Positions 9,397 to 19,109 of a stretch of 64,000 nt of DNA are shown one piece after another. The notes under the pieces are model-generated. The model searched no databases, was not told the origin of the DNA, and worked only from the letters and a program-made list of their open reading frames with translations. How positions within the stretch are numbered: position 1 is the first letter of the stretch; every line of letters starts with the position of its first letter. The DNA comes from Methylobacterium iners (GTDB taxonomy: Bacteria; Pseudomonadota; Alphaproteobacteria; Rhizobiales; Beijerinckiaceae), in contig NZ_BPQP01000048.1 in NCBI RefSeq assembly GCF_022179305.1, positions 1 to 64,000 of the forward strand, in the 5' to 3' direction. The position numbers and the translations under genes are program-made.

Positions 9397-10095
9397 TCAG
9401 ATAGCGGCCGTCAATACAGCCTTTGTCGTCTCATCCTGTACAAAGTCCCCCGGTGTGTAGCTGAGCACTTCACTGAGTTTTAGGCGTGCTCGCGAGACAC
9501 GGCTCTTGATCGTGCCGACCTTGCACTCCATCACGGCTGCAGCCTCGTCGTAGGACAGGTTCTCGACCGCAACGAGCACGAGAGCATCGCGCTGCTCCGA
9601 GGGCAATTTGTCCAGCGCCCGCCACATGTCCGCCACGTCCAAGCCATGTCCTTGCGCCGGTGCGATACTGAGCTTGGACTGATAGACGCCGTCGGCATCC
9701 TCAACCTCCACGCCCTTGCGGCGGTACTCCGAGTAGAAGGAGTTGCGCATGATCGTGAACAGCCAGGCGATGAGTGTCGTTCCCAGCGTGTACTTGTTGC
9801 GGGATTGCCAGGCTTTCAGCAGCGTCGTCTGCACGAGATCGTCGGCCGCCGGCGCATCCCGCGTGAGGGAGAGCGCGTAGGCGCGAAGGCTTGGCAGGTG
9901 TTTCACGAGACCTGAGCGCATCTCGGATGTGAGCGCTTCGCCGTGGGCGATGAGCACCGCATCGAGTTGTTGTAGCAAGCCGGCGAACACGTCGGGTGGA
10001 TCAGCCGATCTGAGTGTGTCGCCGAGATGATTGCGTGCGTCGGCTGGCAGGTCTGCTCTGCGTGTAGAGCGCTGATCGATGTGTGATGGCGACAC
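9397..10095 (-). CDS. ECF sigma factor, EcfG-like
   Basis: A 232-residue RNA polymerase sigma factor. Region 2 is near residues 65-135 (LPSLRAYALSLTRDAPAADDLVQTTLLKAW and WLFTIMRNSFYSEYRRK). Region 4 is near 160-220 (LDKLPSEQRDALVLVAVENLSYDEAAAVM, then VGTIKSRVSRARLKL). The residue pattern fits the EcfG/RpoE2 group that drives the alphaproteobacterial general stress response. A 60-residue extension precedes region 2. The start is GTG. Neither nepR nor phyR is adjacent, so this is probably a secondary EcfG paralogue. The unknown gene upstream ends 24 bases away and is likely cotranscribed. Confidence 0.85.
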   Translation of the reverse strand: MSPSHIDQRSTRRADLPADARNHLGDTLRSADPPDVFAGLLQQLDAVLIAHGEALTSEMRSGLVKHLPSLRAYALSLTRDAPAADDLVQTTLLKAWQSRNKYTLGTTLIAWLFTIMRNSFYSEYRRKGVEVEDADGVYQSKLSIAPAQGHGLDVADMWRALDKLPSEQRDALVLVAVENLSYDEAAAVMECKVGTIKSRVSRARLKLSEVLSYTPGDFVQDETTKAVLTAAI

Positions 10096-10119
10096 GAAGC
10101 TGCGTCTTTCTACGACCTG

Positions 10120-10506
10120 TCAACGCTGCCCGAGCACCGCGCTTGCATGGATCTCTGCTCGGGCGACGTCATGCGGCAAGGCTATCGCATGACGCGTCAG
10201 GCTGGGCCCATGTCCAGATGTCCCGGTACCTGTGAAGTCCAGTTTCAGGTCGTCTTGTCGTGCCGGCCGTGAGGGTTGCTCGTCAAGCGCTTCACCGAGG
10301 AAGTCGGTGCTGGTGAGTTTACGCATGGCTTCATCGCTGCCCGCGATCGTCACCCTGACATCGCAGCGGCCATCGGGATGATGGAACGAGATCGTTACAG
10401 GCTTGGCCGCACCGAGCACGGCGACCAGATGCTCCACCTCGTCGATGAAGGTCTGCCTAGCCCCGGCACTCAGCCCCCGCCGTACGAAACTCCGTTTCGT
10501 TCTCAT
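10120..10506 (-). CDS. Unknown protein upstream of sigma factor gene (128 aa)
   Basis: Starts MRTKRSFVRRGLSAGARQ with AGAGG upstream; the preceding ATG (10509) is an alternative. The middle (TFIDEVEHLVAVLGAAKPVTISFHHPDGRCDVRVTIAGSDEA, read in parts) looks like an alpha/beta domain, and the C-terminal third is low in complexity. It precedes the sigma gene by 24 bases, so a regulatory link is possible. It does not resemble NepR, which is about 60 residues and helical. Function unknown. Confidence 0.55.
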   Translation of the reverse strand: MRTKRSFVRRGLSAGARQTFIDEVEHLVAVLGAAKPVTISFHHPDGRCDVRVTIAGSDEAMRKLTSTDFLGEALDEQPSRPARQDDLKLDFTGTGTSGHGPSLTRHAIALPHDVARAEIHASAVLGQR

Positions 10507-10870
10507 CATGAACCTCTTATCTTGGGATGCCTTGGCATTGTGCGAGCGACCCGCCCCGAGCGCTAGCCGGCGCCCGCTTCGCCGAAGCCGCGTTGCAGCG
10601 CGGTTCTTTGCGCTCTGACGCTCGCGCCGCGCTTCTAATGATCCTGTGCCGAGACGGGGACGTATACCCCCGATGCCAAGCTCCATCAGATGCTCGAGGC
10701 TGTCCAGAGTGGGTTCAAGTCAGCGTGGCAGCGCTCTAGCGTTTCTGCCACCGTCACAAGCTCATGCGCACCCATGTTTCGAAGGATCGACAGCGAGCCG
10801 GCCAGCAGGGCTGATCCCAGGCCATTTGGCCACCTTGCTCGGCGCCTTCGGCCTGTCCTAGGCTAGGACT
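10507..10870. other. Region without a clear gene
   Basis: Overlapping open frames on both strands here are Arg/Ser/Pro-rich and look like shadows. It should contain the promoters of the minus-strand sigma-factor operon and of the plus-strand gene at 10871, but no consensus promoter could be assigned. Confidence 0.4.
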
Positions 10871-11083
10871 ATGATGGACGACAAAGCTTTTGGCGGAGAG
10901 ATCGAGATCGCCTTGTTAGATAGGGCCATAGACGCGCTGCGAACTTCCGGTCGCTTCGTCCGGAAATTGCCCGGCTCACGCGACAGCTACTTTATCGACG
11001 ACGGCTCGCTCCTAACGGCAGCGCAGGTGGTGGCGCTCGCATGGAGCGCCGGCCTAATGGGCGGGTCCGAGGGCATGCAGTAG
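10871..11083 (+). CDS. Hypothetical protein (70 aa)
   Basis: A small acidic protein starting MMDDKAFGGEIEIALLDRAIDALR. It reads as a mixed helix/strand domain with a central RKLPGSRDSYFIDDGSLL. Either of two adjacent ATGs may be used. The element SYFIDD recalls AYLIDP in the protein at 11375, so the two could be distantly related. No family is recognised. Confidence 0.5.
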   Translation: MMDDKAFGGEIEIALLDRAIDALRTSGRFVRKLPGSRDSYFIDDGSLLTAAQVVALAWSAGLMGGSEGMQ

Positions 11084-11374
11084 CGAGGACCGGAACACGA
11101 AAGCGATATCTCGATAGCACATCCTACAAAACGCTTTGGCGATGAAGGTCGGCCGGCGATACGAAATCGACCGGCGTACAATGCAGGCGGTCTTCGGACG
11201 GCAGGGCGTTCTGAAGGCATGGCGTACCCCGGAAGACGACTTCTTGGATCAGCTGCGGGGCGTCGATGTCAGCGCTTGGCCGTGCAGGCAGGACGTTTTT
11301 ACCGATGCTTCAGGATCATGCAGTACGAAAAGCCGGGCAAGCCTATCTTAATAGCCCGGGACCGATGCTAGACA

Positions 11375-11638
11375 ATGACCTGCCAGCCTACCTTCGGCGA
11401 TCTATTGCGCCGAGGTGCGATCACCAAGGCCGACATTACTAACGTCGTCGACGCCTACATGACCAATCTTCAGCTCAGACGGCTGAGGGTGGGCGATGCC
11501 TACTTAATCGACCCTGCTGCCGCCGTCCGGGAATGCGACCACGCCATTCTGGTGCTCGCCGACGCTGAGATCGAAGATTGTCGTAAGCGGAGTGCGGTCC
11601 GCACCGCGCTTCTACTTGCTCACCCTATAAAGGCGTGA
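11375..11638 (+). CDS. Hypothetical protein (87 aa)
   Basis: Begins MTCQPTFGDLLRRGAITKAD and contains LRRLRVGDAYLIDPAAAVRE. Composition and codon use look coding, but no strong ribosome-binding site is visible. It lacks membrane segments or a signal. Possibly related to the 70-residue product at 10871 through a shared YxIDD/P turn, which is a weak inference. Function unknown. Confidence 0.45.
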   Translation: MTCQPTFGDLLRRGAITKADITNVVDAYMTNLQLRRLRVGDAYLIDPAAAVRECDHAILVLADAEIEDCRKRSAVRTALLLAHPIKA

Positions 11639-11960
11639 TGGTGCAGCCATGCGAAGACCGCGAAATGTCGGGATGGGCTTTAGCATGCGGGGGGCGGTAA
11701 CGATCAGCGCAGCGCTTCGAGTGAAGCGAGCGGACGTTGAGATGGAAGCTTAGTGCCTCGACAAGTATTGCGATGTCACTACTTATTACAGTTGTGTACT
11801 GACAGGCAAACCCGAACGAGCAAGAGGCGCTGGTCGATCGTGCAATGAGGATGATCCAGGACGTTGTAAATTCGCGCTAGTGGTATGAATCTGAAATGTT
11901 TTTGCGATTTGAGGTGACGGGATCGAGGCTGCTTTGGTCCTATGATGGAAGGCAGCCGTA
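11639..11960. other. Region without a clear gene, left flank of IS630 copy
   Basis: AT-richer than its surroundings with frequent stops in all frames. The left terminal repeat of the IS630 element should lie in about 11870-11960, but I could not match it to a right end beyond 13031. Confidence 0.4.
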
Positions 11961-13031
11961 GTGCGCGGTCGCAAGCCGGTTTTGCTCACGCTGAGCGACG
12001 AGGAGCGCGCGGCGCTGGAGAGCATCGTGCGCCGGCGCGGCAGCGGTGAGGCACTCGCTCAGCGTGCCCGCATCGTTCTGGCCTGCGCCGAACCGGACTC
12101 GACCAATGCGGGCGTGGCGCGAGCGCTGGGCGTGAGTCGCTCCAGCGCGATTGTTTGGCGCCAGCGCTTCCTGGCCCACCGGCTGGAGGGCCTCGTCGAC
12201 CAGCCTCGCTCAGGGGCACCGCGCCAGGTCGGGGATGATCAGATCGAGCGCCTGATCGCGCTGACCCTGGAGACTCAGCCCGACAACGCCACGCACTGGT
12301 CGACGCGGGCCATGGCCCGGCAGGCCGGCATGAGCCAAACTATGGTCTCGCGTGTGTGGCATGCCTTCGGCTTGGCGCCGCACCGGCAAAAGACCTTCCC
12401 GCTGTCCTCCGACCCGGCTCTCGTCGACAAGGTGCGTGACATGGTCGGCCTTTACATGGCCTCGCCCGACCGGGCGCTGGTACTGTGCGTGGACGAGAAG
12501 CCCCAGATCCAAGCCGTCGAGCGCACTGCGCCGGTGCTGCCGATGCGCCCCGGCCAGCCCGAACGCGCAATCCACGACGACAAGCAGCACGCAACCACCG
12601 ACCTGTTAGCAGCGCTGGACGTGAGGACAGGCACCGTGATCGGCGCTCGCAAAGGTCGGCACCATGCGGTCGCGTTCTGCGCCTTCCTGGACGAGGTCGA
12701 GGCGGCGGTGCCGGCCGAGCTCGACGTGCACCTCGTTCTCGACAACGCCGCCACCTACAAAACCCGGCTGATCTTCGACTGGCTCGTCAAGCGCTCGCGC
12801 TGGCACCTGCACTTCACTCCAACCTCGGCTTCCTGGCTCAACCTTATCGAGGGCTGGTTCGCGCTGCTGACCCGCAGGCGCCTGCAGCAGGGCGTGTTCA
12901 CCAGCACCGCCGACCTTGGGGCGGCGATCCACGCATACATCGACCAGACCAACGCCGACCCGAAGCCCTTCGTCTGGACCAAGACGTCCGACGCCATGGC
13001 TTGGCCGACCCTGAGGCGGAGTGTGCCTTGA
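11961..13031 (+). CDS. IS630-family transposase (single frame)
   Basis: A 356-residue transposase starting at GTG. The N-terminal helix-turn-helix (LAQRARIVLACAEPDSTNAGVARALGVS) is followed by a second DNA-binding segment. The DDE catalytic core shows Asp in LCVDEKPQIQA, Asp in LVLDNAATYKT and Glu in WLNLIEGWFALL. All three residues are intact, so the enzyme could be active. It differs in sequence from the two IS630 copies near 61-62.7 kb. Terminal repeats were not resolved. Confidence 0.92.
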   Translation: MRGRKPVLLTLSDEERAALESIVRRRGSGEALAQRARIVLACAEPDSTNAGVARALGVSRSSAIVWRQRFLAHRLEGLVDQPRSGAPRQVGDDQIERLIALTLETQPDNATHWSTRAMARQAGMSQTMVSRVWHAFGLAPHRQKTFPLSSDPALVDKVRDMVGLYMASPDRALVLCVDEKPQIQAVERTAPVLPMRPGQPERAIHDDKQHATTDLLAALDVRTGTVIGARKGRHHAVAFCAFLDEVEAAVPAELDVHLVLDNAATYKTRLIFDWLVKRSRWHLHFTPTSASWLNLIEGWFALLTRRRLQQGVFTSTADLGAAIHAYIDQTNADPKPFVWTKTSDAMAWPTLRRSVP

Positions 13032-13127
13032 TGCGTAACGCCGTCAGCACGGCGATCCTGATGAGCCGTCCCTCCAAGGCATGAATGCCGACGTGGCGAG
13101 CGCGTCTGGTTACGGCTGTGCGGGCTC

Positions 13128-14498
13128 CTAGTGTGAGAGCACGGTGTCGGCTGAGCTTGGGCCGACCCCCTCGGGCACGGGCACGTCCGTGCTGCCGTAG
13201 CGCGCGTTCAGCATCAGGTTGGGGCCGTCATACAGGTTGATCTGGCGAGCCACGATCACGGTGTAGGCGGATTGGTCCGCCACCGGCTTCTTGGAGTCTA
13301 TGATCAGCCGACCGACAGGCAGGTAGATGGTGCCTAAAAGCGTGCGCGCCTCGTCGCTGATAATCCGGTACTCGCGCAGACCTAACGCACCCTCAGGCGC
13401 GTTCTTCGCCTTGCCCTTGCCGCTGGCCGGCAAAGGAAGCGAAATCGGGCTTGAGGTCTCCGGGTCCTCGGAGAACAGCAGCCCGGCCATGTCACCGTCC
13501 CTGGGCGCAGTGAGGCTTACCACACTATCCTGGTCAAACAGCAAGCCTGCCTTGTCGCCGGTGAAGTAGAGGCTGACGTTCGTACCCGCGAGCGAGCCCT
13601 TCTTGTCGACGATGAGGGGACCATCCTTCATGATGTAGGTACCCGGCCGCAGGGTCACCGATGCCTTCTTCGTTAGGCGTAAACCACCGCAATAGGTGCC
13701 CGGATCGAGGGTGACGGTGCCGCTCACCACATTCGATCCATAGGCGGGATCATCCGGGCCGTCGTCGCCCTTCTTCGGGTTCGTGTAGGTTGGGAGCACG
13801 ATGCAGGGGCCAGGTGATGGACGTGCCCGGCCAGCCAGTGGGTCCTTCAGCGGCGGGCAACCCGTGGCGGGCGGCGGCGTGAAGTTCGCGCTGCTGCCCT
13901 TGTAACCGCCCGCCGTGCAGGTGGAGATCGAACTGGCCACGGCGTTGTTCTCCGCCTGGATGCCGGCCGAGCTCGTGGAGTTCGAGTAGAGCGAGCAGTC
14001 GGTGGCGGTGATCCGGGCCGAAGCCTCCAGGTGGAAGGCCCCCTGGCGCGTCGGGTCGAGCGCGAGCAGGCAGAGGCGTGTGGTGCCGGCGAGCTTGGCG
14101 GTGGAGTGCACGACGAGCTCCACCTGCGGCACGTTGAGGAGCTTGCCGAAGGCGAGCGGCACGCTCTCGCGGACCGTCACCTTGACCGAGGAATGGTTGC
14201 CCAGCACCTCGGCCTGGACCTGCGGCTGGCGGTCGGTCGAGGCCTGCGCCTGACCCTGGGCCATGGCGATGGCCGCGCGGATGGCGGCCGCGTCGTCCGT
14301 GTTGGCGAGCTTGAACTGGTTGACGCCCGCGATGCTGCCGCCGTCGGCGGCGCGCTGCAGCTCGGTGCGGCGCTTGACCAGCGAGCCGTATTCCAGGGCC
14401 GCCGAGGTGAGACCCATAAGAACGGGGATTGCGAGCGCAAAGATCAGTGCCACCCCGCCATGATTGTTCCCAGTCAATGCTCGTACGTAATGGTTCAT
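13128..14498 (-). CDS. TadE/TadG-like surface protein
   Basis: A 456-residue protein with a single N-terminal membrane segment (GGVALIFALAIPVLMGLTSAALEYGSL) and the TadG signature region (LQRAADGGSIAGVNQFK). This is the Flp pilus-assembly TadE/G-like N-terminal domain. The large remainder is a Gly/Ser/Thr-rich exported domain with Cys pairs and predicted beta-helix-like repeats (GTVTLDPGTYCGGLRL, ASVTLRPGTYIMKDG). ATG 14498 has AGGAG about 8 bases upstream. No tad/cpa secretion genes are nearby, so it is an orphan. It is probably anchored in the inner membrane and faces the periplasm. Confidence 0.8.
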   Translation of the reverse strand: MNHYVRALTGNNHGGVALIFALAIPVLMGLTSAALEYGSLVKRRTELQRAADGGSIAGVNQFKLANTDDAAAIRAAIAMAQGQAQASTDRQPQVQAEVLGNHSSVKVTVRESVPLAFGKLLNVPQVELVVHSTAKLAGTTRLCLLALDPTRQGAFHLEASARITATDCSLYSNSTSSAGIQAENNAVASSISTCTAGGYKGSSANFTPPPATGCPPLKDPLAGRARPSPGPCIVLPTYTNPKKGDDGPDDPAYGSNVVSGTVTLDPGTYCGGLRLTKKASVTLRPGTYIMKDGPLIVDKKGSLAGTNVSLYFTGDKAGLLFDQDSVVSLTAPRDGDMAGLLFSEDPETSSPISLPLPASGKGKAKNAPEGALGLREYRIISDEARTLLGTIYLPVGRLIIDSKKPVADQSAYTVIVARQINLYDGPNLMLNARYGSTDVPVPEGVGPSSADTVLSH

Positions 14499-14823
14499 GG
14501 CTCGCGCTCCTGATCGCACGAAGATGCGAGGGCAGCTCCTTCCAAGTTCTAAATCCTGACGAATGAACTCGGGTGTTACTCACGATTTGAACGGAAGGAT
14601 TCGAACAAAATTACTAGCTTATGTTTGTTTGTATGACTCCATACCGACGACTGTAAGTGACTGGATCTAACACGCACGTACCGTCGGTGGCGAGCAGTGC
14701 GCGTCTCGCACACTGCGCTGAGACTTCGATTGAGTGCACCTTACCGTGCTGCCCTGAGGCGGCTAAGCGGCTTCAGAGCTGGTCGCTCATGAAGCGCGGC
14801 GGCGCGGCGATGATCGGGAGGTC
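14499..14823. other. Intergenic, upstream of TadG-like gene
   Basis: AT-rich around 14590-14640, as expected for the promoter of the minus-strand TadG-like gene. No gene or RNA recognised. Confidence 0.4.
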
Positions 14824-15498
14824 TCAGCTTCTGGTGCCGTAACGGCTGCGGCAGTGCTGTCGGCGCTTTCGTGCGAGGCGGGTGCCGGTAGTGCAGGTAT
14901 GGGCCCAGCCGGCGGCCGCTCCTCGCCATGCAGAACGAAGCGGGCGAAGGCAGGGCGACACGTTCTCGTACTCGTTGATGATGCGCACCGTCGCGTACAT
15001 CTCGGGCTTGAGCAGGTTGTTGCTGTTGTCGATCTCGCCGCGCACGACGATTCGGCGCGTCGCCGGGTCGACGGAGGTGCCGATGAAGTTCACTCGCGCC
15101 TCGAAGACCCGGTCCGGATAGGCGAGGACCCGGAATTGCAGCCGCTCGCCCAGGCTCACCTTGGCCGCGTCGGGCTCGCGAAGCTGAGCCACGAGCCAGA
15201 CCAGCGACAGGTCGCCGATGACGTAGGACGGGTCCGTCCCGCCCGTGGCCACGTATTGCCCGGGTCCGATCTTGCGCTGGATGATCGTGCCGCTGAGCGG
15301 TGCGTTGATCATCGTCTCGGCATTGATCACGCCCTTCTGCTGGAGCGCGGTCATGTCGGCATCCTTGAGGCCGAGGATGCGCAGCCGGTTGCGCACCGCC
15401 TCCAGTCCGACCTCCGCGGTCTTGAGATCGTTCGTGGCGTTCGAGAGGTCGTTCTGCGCGGTCTGAAGCTCACGCAGGGTGAGAAGCGGCGAGACCTC
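14824..15498 (-). pseudogene. Broken HlyD/CusB-type periplasmic adaptor
   Basis: Reads as the middle of an RND-efflux membrane-fusion protein: a coiled-coil hairpin end (LTLRELQTAQNDLSNATNDL), lipoyl-like half-motif (INAPLSGTIIQRKIGPGQYV) and beta-barrel (GERLQFRVLAYPDRVFEARVNFIG). The N-terminal signal and first half are missing beyond an in-frame TGA at 15501-15499. After about 14960 the family sequence continues in another frame (FVLHGEER), so there is also a frameshift. No efflux pump partner is present. Confidence 0.75.
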
Positions 15499-15736
15499 TC
15501 AAAGGCAGTTAGGCAGATCGCCATTACCGCGATGATGCCCGTGCAGGGACAAAGATTATCGGTCCGGAGGTCCGAACCATGATCAAGTGTTACGGAAGAT
15601 GCGCAGGCGTTTTTCGACAGTATGTTGGGTCAGTGCGTATGTGGTTAATAGCAAAGCATGGGAAACACCTAAGTCGAATTTTTAGTGTCTGTAATCTCGC
15701 GCATGAGGGTACATAAGAAGCAAAATGATAAAATGT

Positions 15737-17305
15737 TCAACCGCGTGCGACTTTGTGAAAATGTGACTGTTCTATTTGGCCTTCATTCCAACTGAGCCAC
15801 AAACACAATTCCTTGATCGTAAGTGAGATGCAATGCATGGCAAGGTCCAGCGACGCCGCCACATCCTCGCCACTTCGGGTTGCAAGTTCAAGATGCCGCG
15901 CGACGAAAACCATTCTCTCGCAGCCGAGAAAGCCGGCGCTGGAAATCAAATTGTGCGCGTCGCGGCACACTGAGGTCGCCGTCGAGGACTTCTCGTCGAA
16001 GGAGGTTTCGAATTGTTTGATAAGGCTCCTGACGAGTCGAAGAACACTTTGAGAACCGATAAGGTCCCGGACCACCGCGAGCTTGGCGTGATCAAGAATC
16101 GTTATTTTGGAGGAATGTGCGGCGAGTTCTTCTGCCTTTTCGCCCTCAACAACTGGGTATCGCGGAAGATCAGGTGGTGTCGGTCTGAGTCTATCACGAA
16201 CAGCTGTGTCGCTCTGCCTTGAATGTGGTGAAGTGTTGTCGGCAAGAGGGACAATAGTGCGGCTCGTCAGGACATCTGCGCCGAGCTGGGATATCTCGAA
16301 GCTGATGAAGTCATCCGCCGCCTCTGCCTCTACAAGACCGTCAACAGTTAATCTCATAACTGCATCTATCAGTCGTTTGCCTGTGAGGCCGAGTGCGTAT
16401 TCTGAGCCATATCCGCTATCGGGCGTTCCGTGGACCGCGTGCGTGCGAGAACTGACGTAGAGGAGAGCGAGCAATTGCAGTGCGTCGGAATCAAGTGCCT
16501 CGATGTTGGGACGCAGCTGCTTACGACGTAACGAAAAGTTTCGAACTGTCTTGGCCACAGCAAGCCACGATGCTTCTTCTTCGATTCGGAAAGAAATATC
16601 GCACAACGCCTCATGACGTCCCGATACGTCGATCGAAGGGAGCAGGAAGCACGGCACCTTCTCGCGAAGTGCCATCAGTTCTCTTGCACTTGCATCGTCG
16701 ATCACGAGGACCGCATCGGCGTTCGTCTCATCGGCATCGATGAGTTCGAAGCAGAGCCTGAGCGCTGCCGCATGTTGGGCGGGCACCTCGGTGGGCAGTA
16801 TCGTTCTTGGCAGCCCTGAGAGGCCGAAACGCTGCCATCGCAGCAGCGGATTTCTTCGGCCATGCTCCAGGGTTGCGATTTGGGACGGAAAGGATCGATC
16901 GACTGGGTTGACGGCCGGAATAGGAAGCTTCGCGCTGAGCCGGTCCAGGGCGGCATACAGCACGGCCGGCTGGATCGGCTTTACGAGGATGGCGTCGAAC
17001 AAGCCGTCGGAGCCGCGACGGGCCGCCAGCCCTTTACGGTCGGCGGTGATTCCGATGAGGGGCACATGTGTCTCGGCGGATCTGCTATTCAACTCGCGGA
17101 GGAGGCGAGCTAAGGCGTAGCCGTCCATCTCGGGCAGATGATAGTCGAGTAGGACGACATCGTATCGCTGGTCGTTGAAGGATCTGAGGGCACGAAAACC
17201 GTCGGCCACGATCTCGACGGCATGGCCCTTGGCTCTGCACAGTATCGAGACGACTTCCTGCGCGAGGGAGTCGTCCTCAACCAGCAAAATGCTCAGTCCA
17301 TCCAT
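15737..17305 (-). CDS. Receiver protein with unknown middle region and C-terminal Hpt domain
   Basis: A 522-residue cytosolic signalling protein. The receiver domain at 5-125 has acidic pocket EDD (10-12) and phospho-acceptor Asp54 in LLDYHLPEMDG. The middle (about 145-360) resembles the product at 19110-20213 and no family I know. The end (about 420-510) has an Hpt-like helix with His near 449 (DAHNLISSAGFLG), which could carry phosphate onward. ATG 17305 follows a purine-rich GAGCGGGAA stretch. It is the last of three response regulators downstream of the cellulose operon, separated by about 0.8 kb from the LuxR-type one. A link to cellulose control is inferred from position only. Confidence 0.8.
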   Translation of the reverse strand: MDGLSILLVEDDSLAQEVVSILCRAKGHAVEIVADGFRALRSFNDQRYDVVLLDYHLPEMDGYALARLLRELNSRSAETHVPLIGITADRKGLAARRGSDGLFDAILVKPIQPAVLYAALDRLSAKLPIPAVNPVDRSFPSQIATLEHGRRNPLLRWQRFGLSGLPRTILPTEVPAQHAAALRLCFELIDADETNADAVLVIDDASARELMALREKVPCFLLPSIDVSGRHEALCDISFRIEEEASWLAVAKTVRNFSLRRKQLRPNIEALDSDALQLLALLYVSSRTHAVHGTPDSGYGSEYALGLTGKRLIDAVMRLTVDGLVEAEAADDFISFEISQLGADVLTSRTIVPLADNTSPHSRQSDTAVRDRLRPTPPDLPRYPVVEGEKAEELAAHSSKITILDHAKLAVVRDLIGSQSVLRLVRSLIKQFETSFDEKSSTATSVCRDAHNLISSAGFLGCERMVFVARHLELATRSGEDVAASLDLAMHCISLTIKELCLWLSWNEGQIEQSHFHKVARG

Positions 17306-18102
17306 TTCCCGCTCTCCCTCGCGCCCGTCGTCTGAGCGACTTCGCATGCAGGCCGTAAGCATCGAAACATCGATCAAGATCGGCAGTATGCAGCCAAGTG
17401 AAGTTTTTCCGTACTTAGCCGAGTCCAAAATATATCTGGCATTCGCAAACCAAGACCGCTAACGGATCGCGAGCTCAATCTCTAGCTTATCGGCGCTTTA
17501 GCTGAAATTTCTGTCCGCATCGAATGCAAGTTAAGCCAAGTCTTGGGCTGATTTTTATGTGCAAAGAGGTAAAGCAGATCTGGTTAAAAGATGATTTAAT
17601 TGCCAACGTAGTCCAGCATATATAACGGCTTAGGCCGGACGGCATACCGCGTAGTACCTTAAGTCGTAGGCGAATTTGCCGTATTGATCATCCGTTATGT
17701 TGTTAGGCGTGTTGCGACGATGGGAAAGTTCGATCAGGTTTCGAATGGCTTCCTGCAGTGCGTAGTGGCAAGCCCCGAATAACTCGGGCGTCGACCTCGG
17801 AGATGTCCGAGCTTAGATCAGGCTGTCGGCCCTGCTAATGCCGCGATATGCCGCCAAGCCGACACGCAAACCTTTCCTCTATGGGTCTTTGTGGCATGCC
17901 TTGCCGATTGCACTTGAGGAGCTGCGAAAGATGCGGTCAGTTGCAACCCTGTGATGGTCAGGAATGAAGGGCCTACTCAACGCAACACTCGATTTCGTCA
18001 GCGACGGAATTCGTACTTCGCCCTGGGTCTTTGCCGTGACACACGAGCGGCTGTTTCACACCGCATGATGGAACCGGCCGCAGCTACCATGAAAACCTCG
18101 AG
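17306..18102. other. Long intergenic region between regulators
   Basis: About 800 bases, AT-rich at 17440-17640, with stops in all frames. A 38-codon frame at 17838-17954 has no ribosome-binding site. Probably holds the promoter of the receiver-Hpt gene, which reads leftwards from 17305. Confidence 0.4.
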
Positions 18103-18822
18103 CTACTCGAGAAGCTGAGCGCCTCGGACCGCCGCCGCAGACCTATTCGCGACCTTTAAAGTTCTGAGTAGGGCAGCGATGTGCACCTTGACAGTGCCTT
18201 CGCTCAGAGAAAGCAATCGGGCGATCTCTTTATTCGATTTTCCAACCGAAACAAGTCTCAGGACATCGCATTGCCTCTTGGTGAGTTTTGAAACCAGAGC
18301 CGCGTCATCTTCGACCGTACCGCTGGACTCCTTAGACGATATCACGGATTTTCTCATCGCTTGTGGCAAGAGCATGTCGCTGGGAAAGCCGTCGGATGGG
18401 ATCGTTGCAAGAGAGGAGGGTACGAAGATCTGTCCGGACACGATTATTTCGATGGCTTTTGCGAGTTCGCCGACACCGAGAATTTTTGGAACATACCCAT
18501 GTGCTCCGGCCTCCAAAGCCCGAAGTATGTTGATCCGGTACGCGGATCCGGAAACGATGGCGACGCGAACTTCGGGGAAACATTCCCTAACCGCGCTAAC
18601 GGAACTGGCGTCGGCCATTCCCGGCATCTGAAGGTCGAACAGGGCGAGGGAGATCGCACCGTCCATCTCGCCCAAGCGGGCAAGAGCCTCATCTAAAGAA
18701 CCGGTTTCAATGACCGATTCAAATCCTAGACGTTGAGTCAGGATGGCGCTTGCGGCAATCCGGAAGAACTCGTCGTCGTCCGCCACCAGGGCGCACCTGT
18801 TCTGCAACGATCGCTGGTTCAT
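18103..18822 (-). CDS. LuxR/NarL-type response regulator
   Basis: A 239-residue transcription factor. The receiver domain has acidic residues DDD (15-17) and Asp63 in LALFDLQMPGM. A LuxR-type helix-turn-helix near 170-235 reads LTKRQCDVLRLVSVGKSNKEIARLLSLSEGTVKVHIAAL. Start may be ATG 18822 or GTG 18831, which has AAGGTG close upstream. No cognate kinase is adjacent; it lies between two receiver proteins downstream of the cellulose genes. A role in controlling that cluster is inferred. Confidence 0.9.
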   Translation of the reverse strand: MNQRSLQNRCALVADDDEFFRIAASAILTQRLGFESVIETGSLDEALARLGEMDGAISLALFDLQMPGMADASSVSAVRECFPEVRVAIVSGSAYRINILRALEAGAHGYVPKILGVGELAKAIEIIVSGQIFVPSSLATIPSDGFPSDMLLPQAMRKSVISSKESSGTVEDDAALVSKLTKRQCDVLRLVSVGKSNKEIARLLSLSEGTVKVHIAALLRTLKVANRSAAAVRGAQLLE

Positions 18823-19109
18823 GGTTTCCACAGTTCACCTTTACGCGAACGCCGGTCGCGGCTGTGGACCGTTCACGGGCTTCCTACCTTGCCGCCTCCC
18901 GCTTGGCGACCAGCGGCGCCGCTCGATGCGCCGAAAGCTTGAATGCGTTACGTCGATTGTCCCGCGTGCGGCCAAGGGTGCGTCATGGAGAGCGGCCACC
19001 GATGCGCCTTGACCAGTGGGCACGTCGTTCGCAACCCTCCGATCGATCTTCGCAGAGATCGGCGACGGCAAGTGAATGCCTGATCTCGGGACCGAGGTCA
19101 TGCTGTGCG

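Noticed and set aside
11136-11351. 71-codon frame MAMKVGRRYEIDRRTMQAV
   Set aside because: First part looks plausible, but the end is low in complexity and there is no ribosome site.
17838-17954. 38-codon plus-strand frame starting MPRYAAKPTRK
   Set aside because: No ribosome-binding site and no relation to neighbours; kept only as a note.
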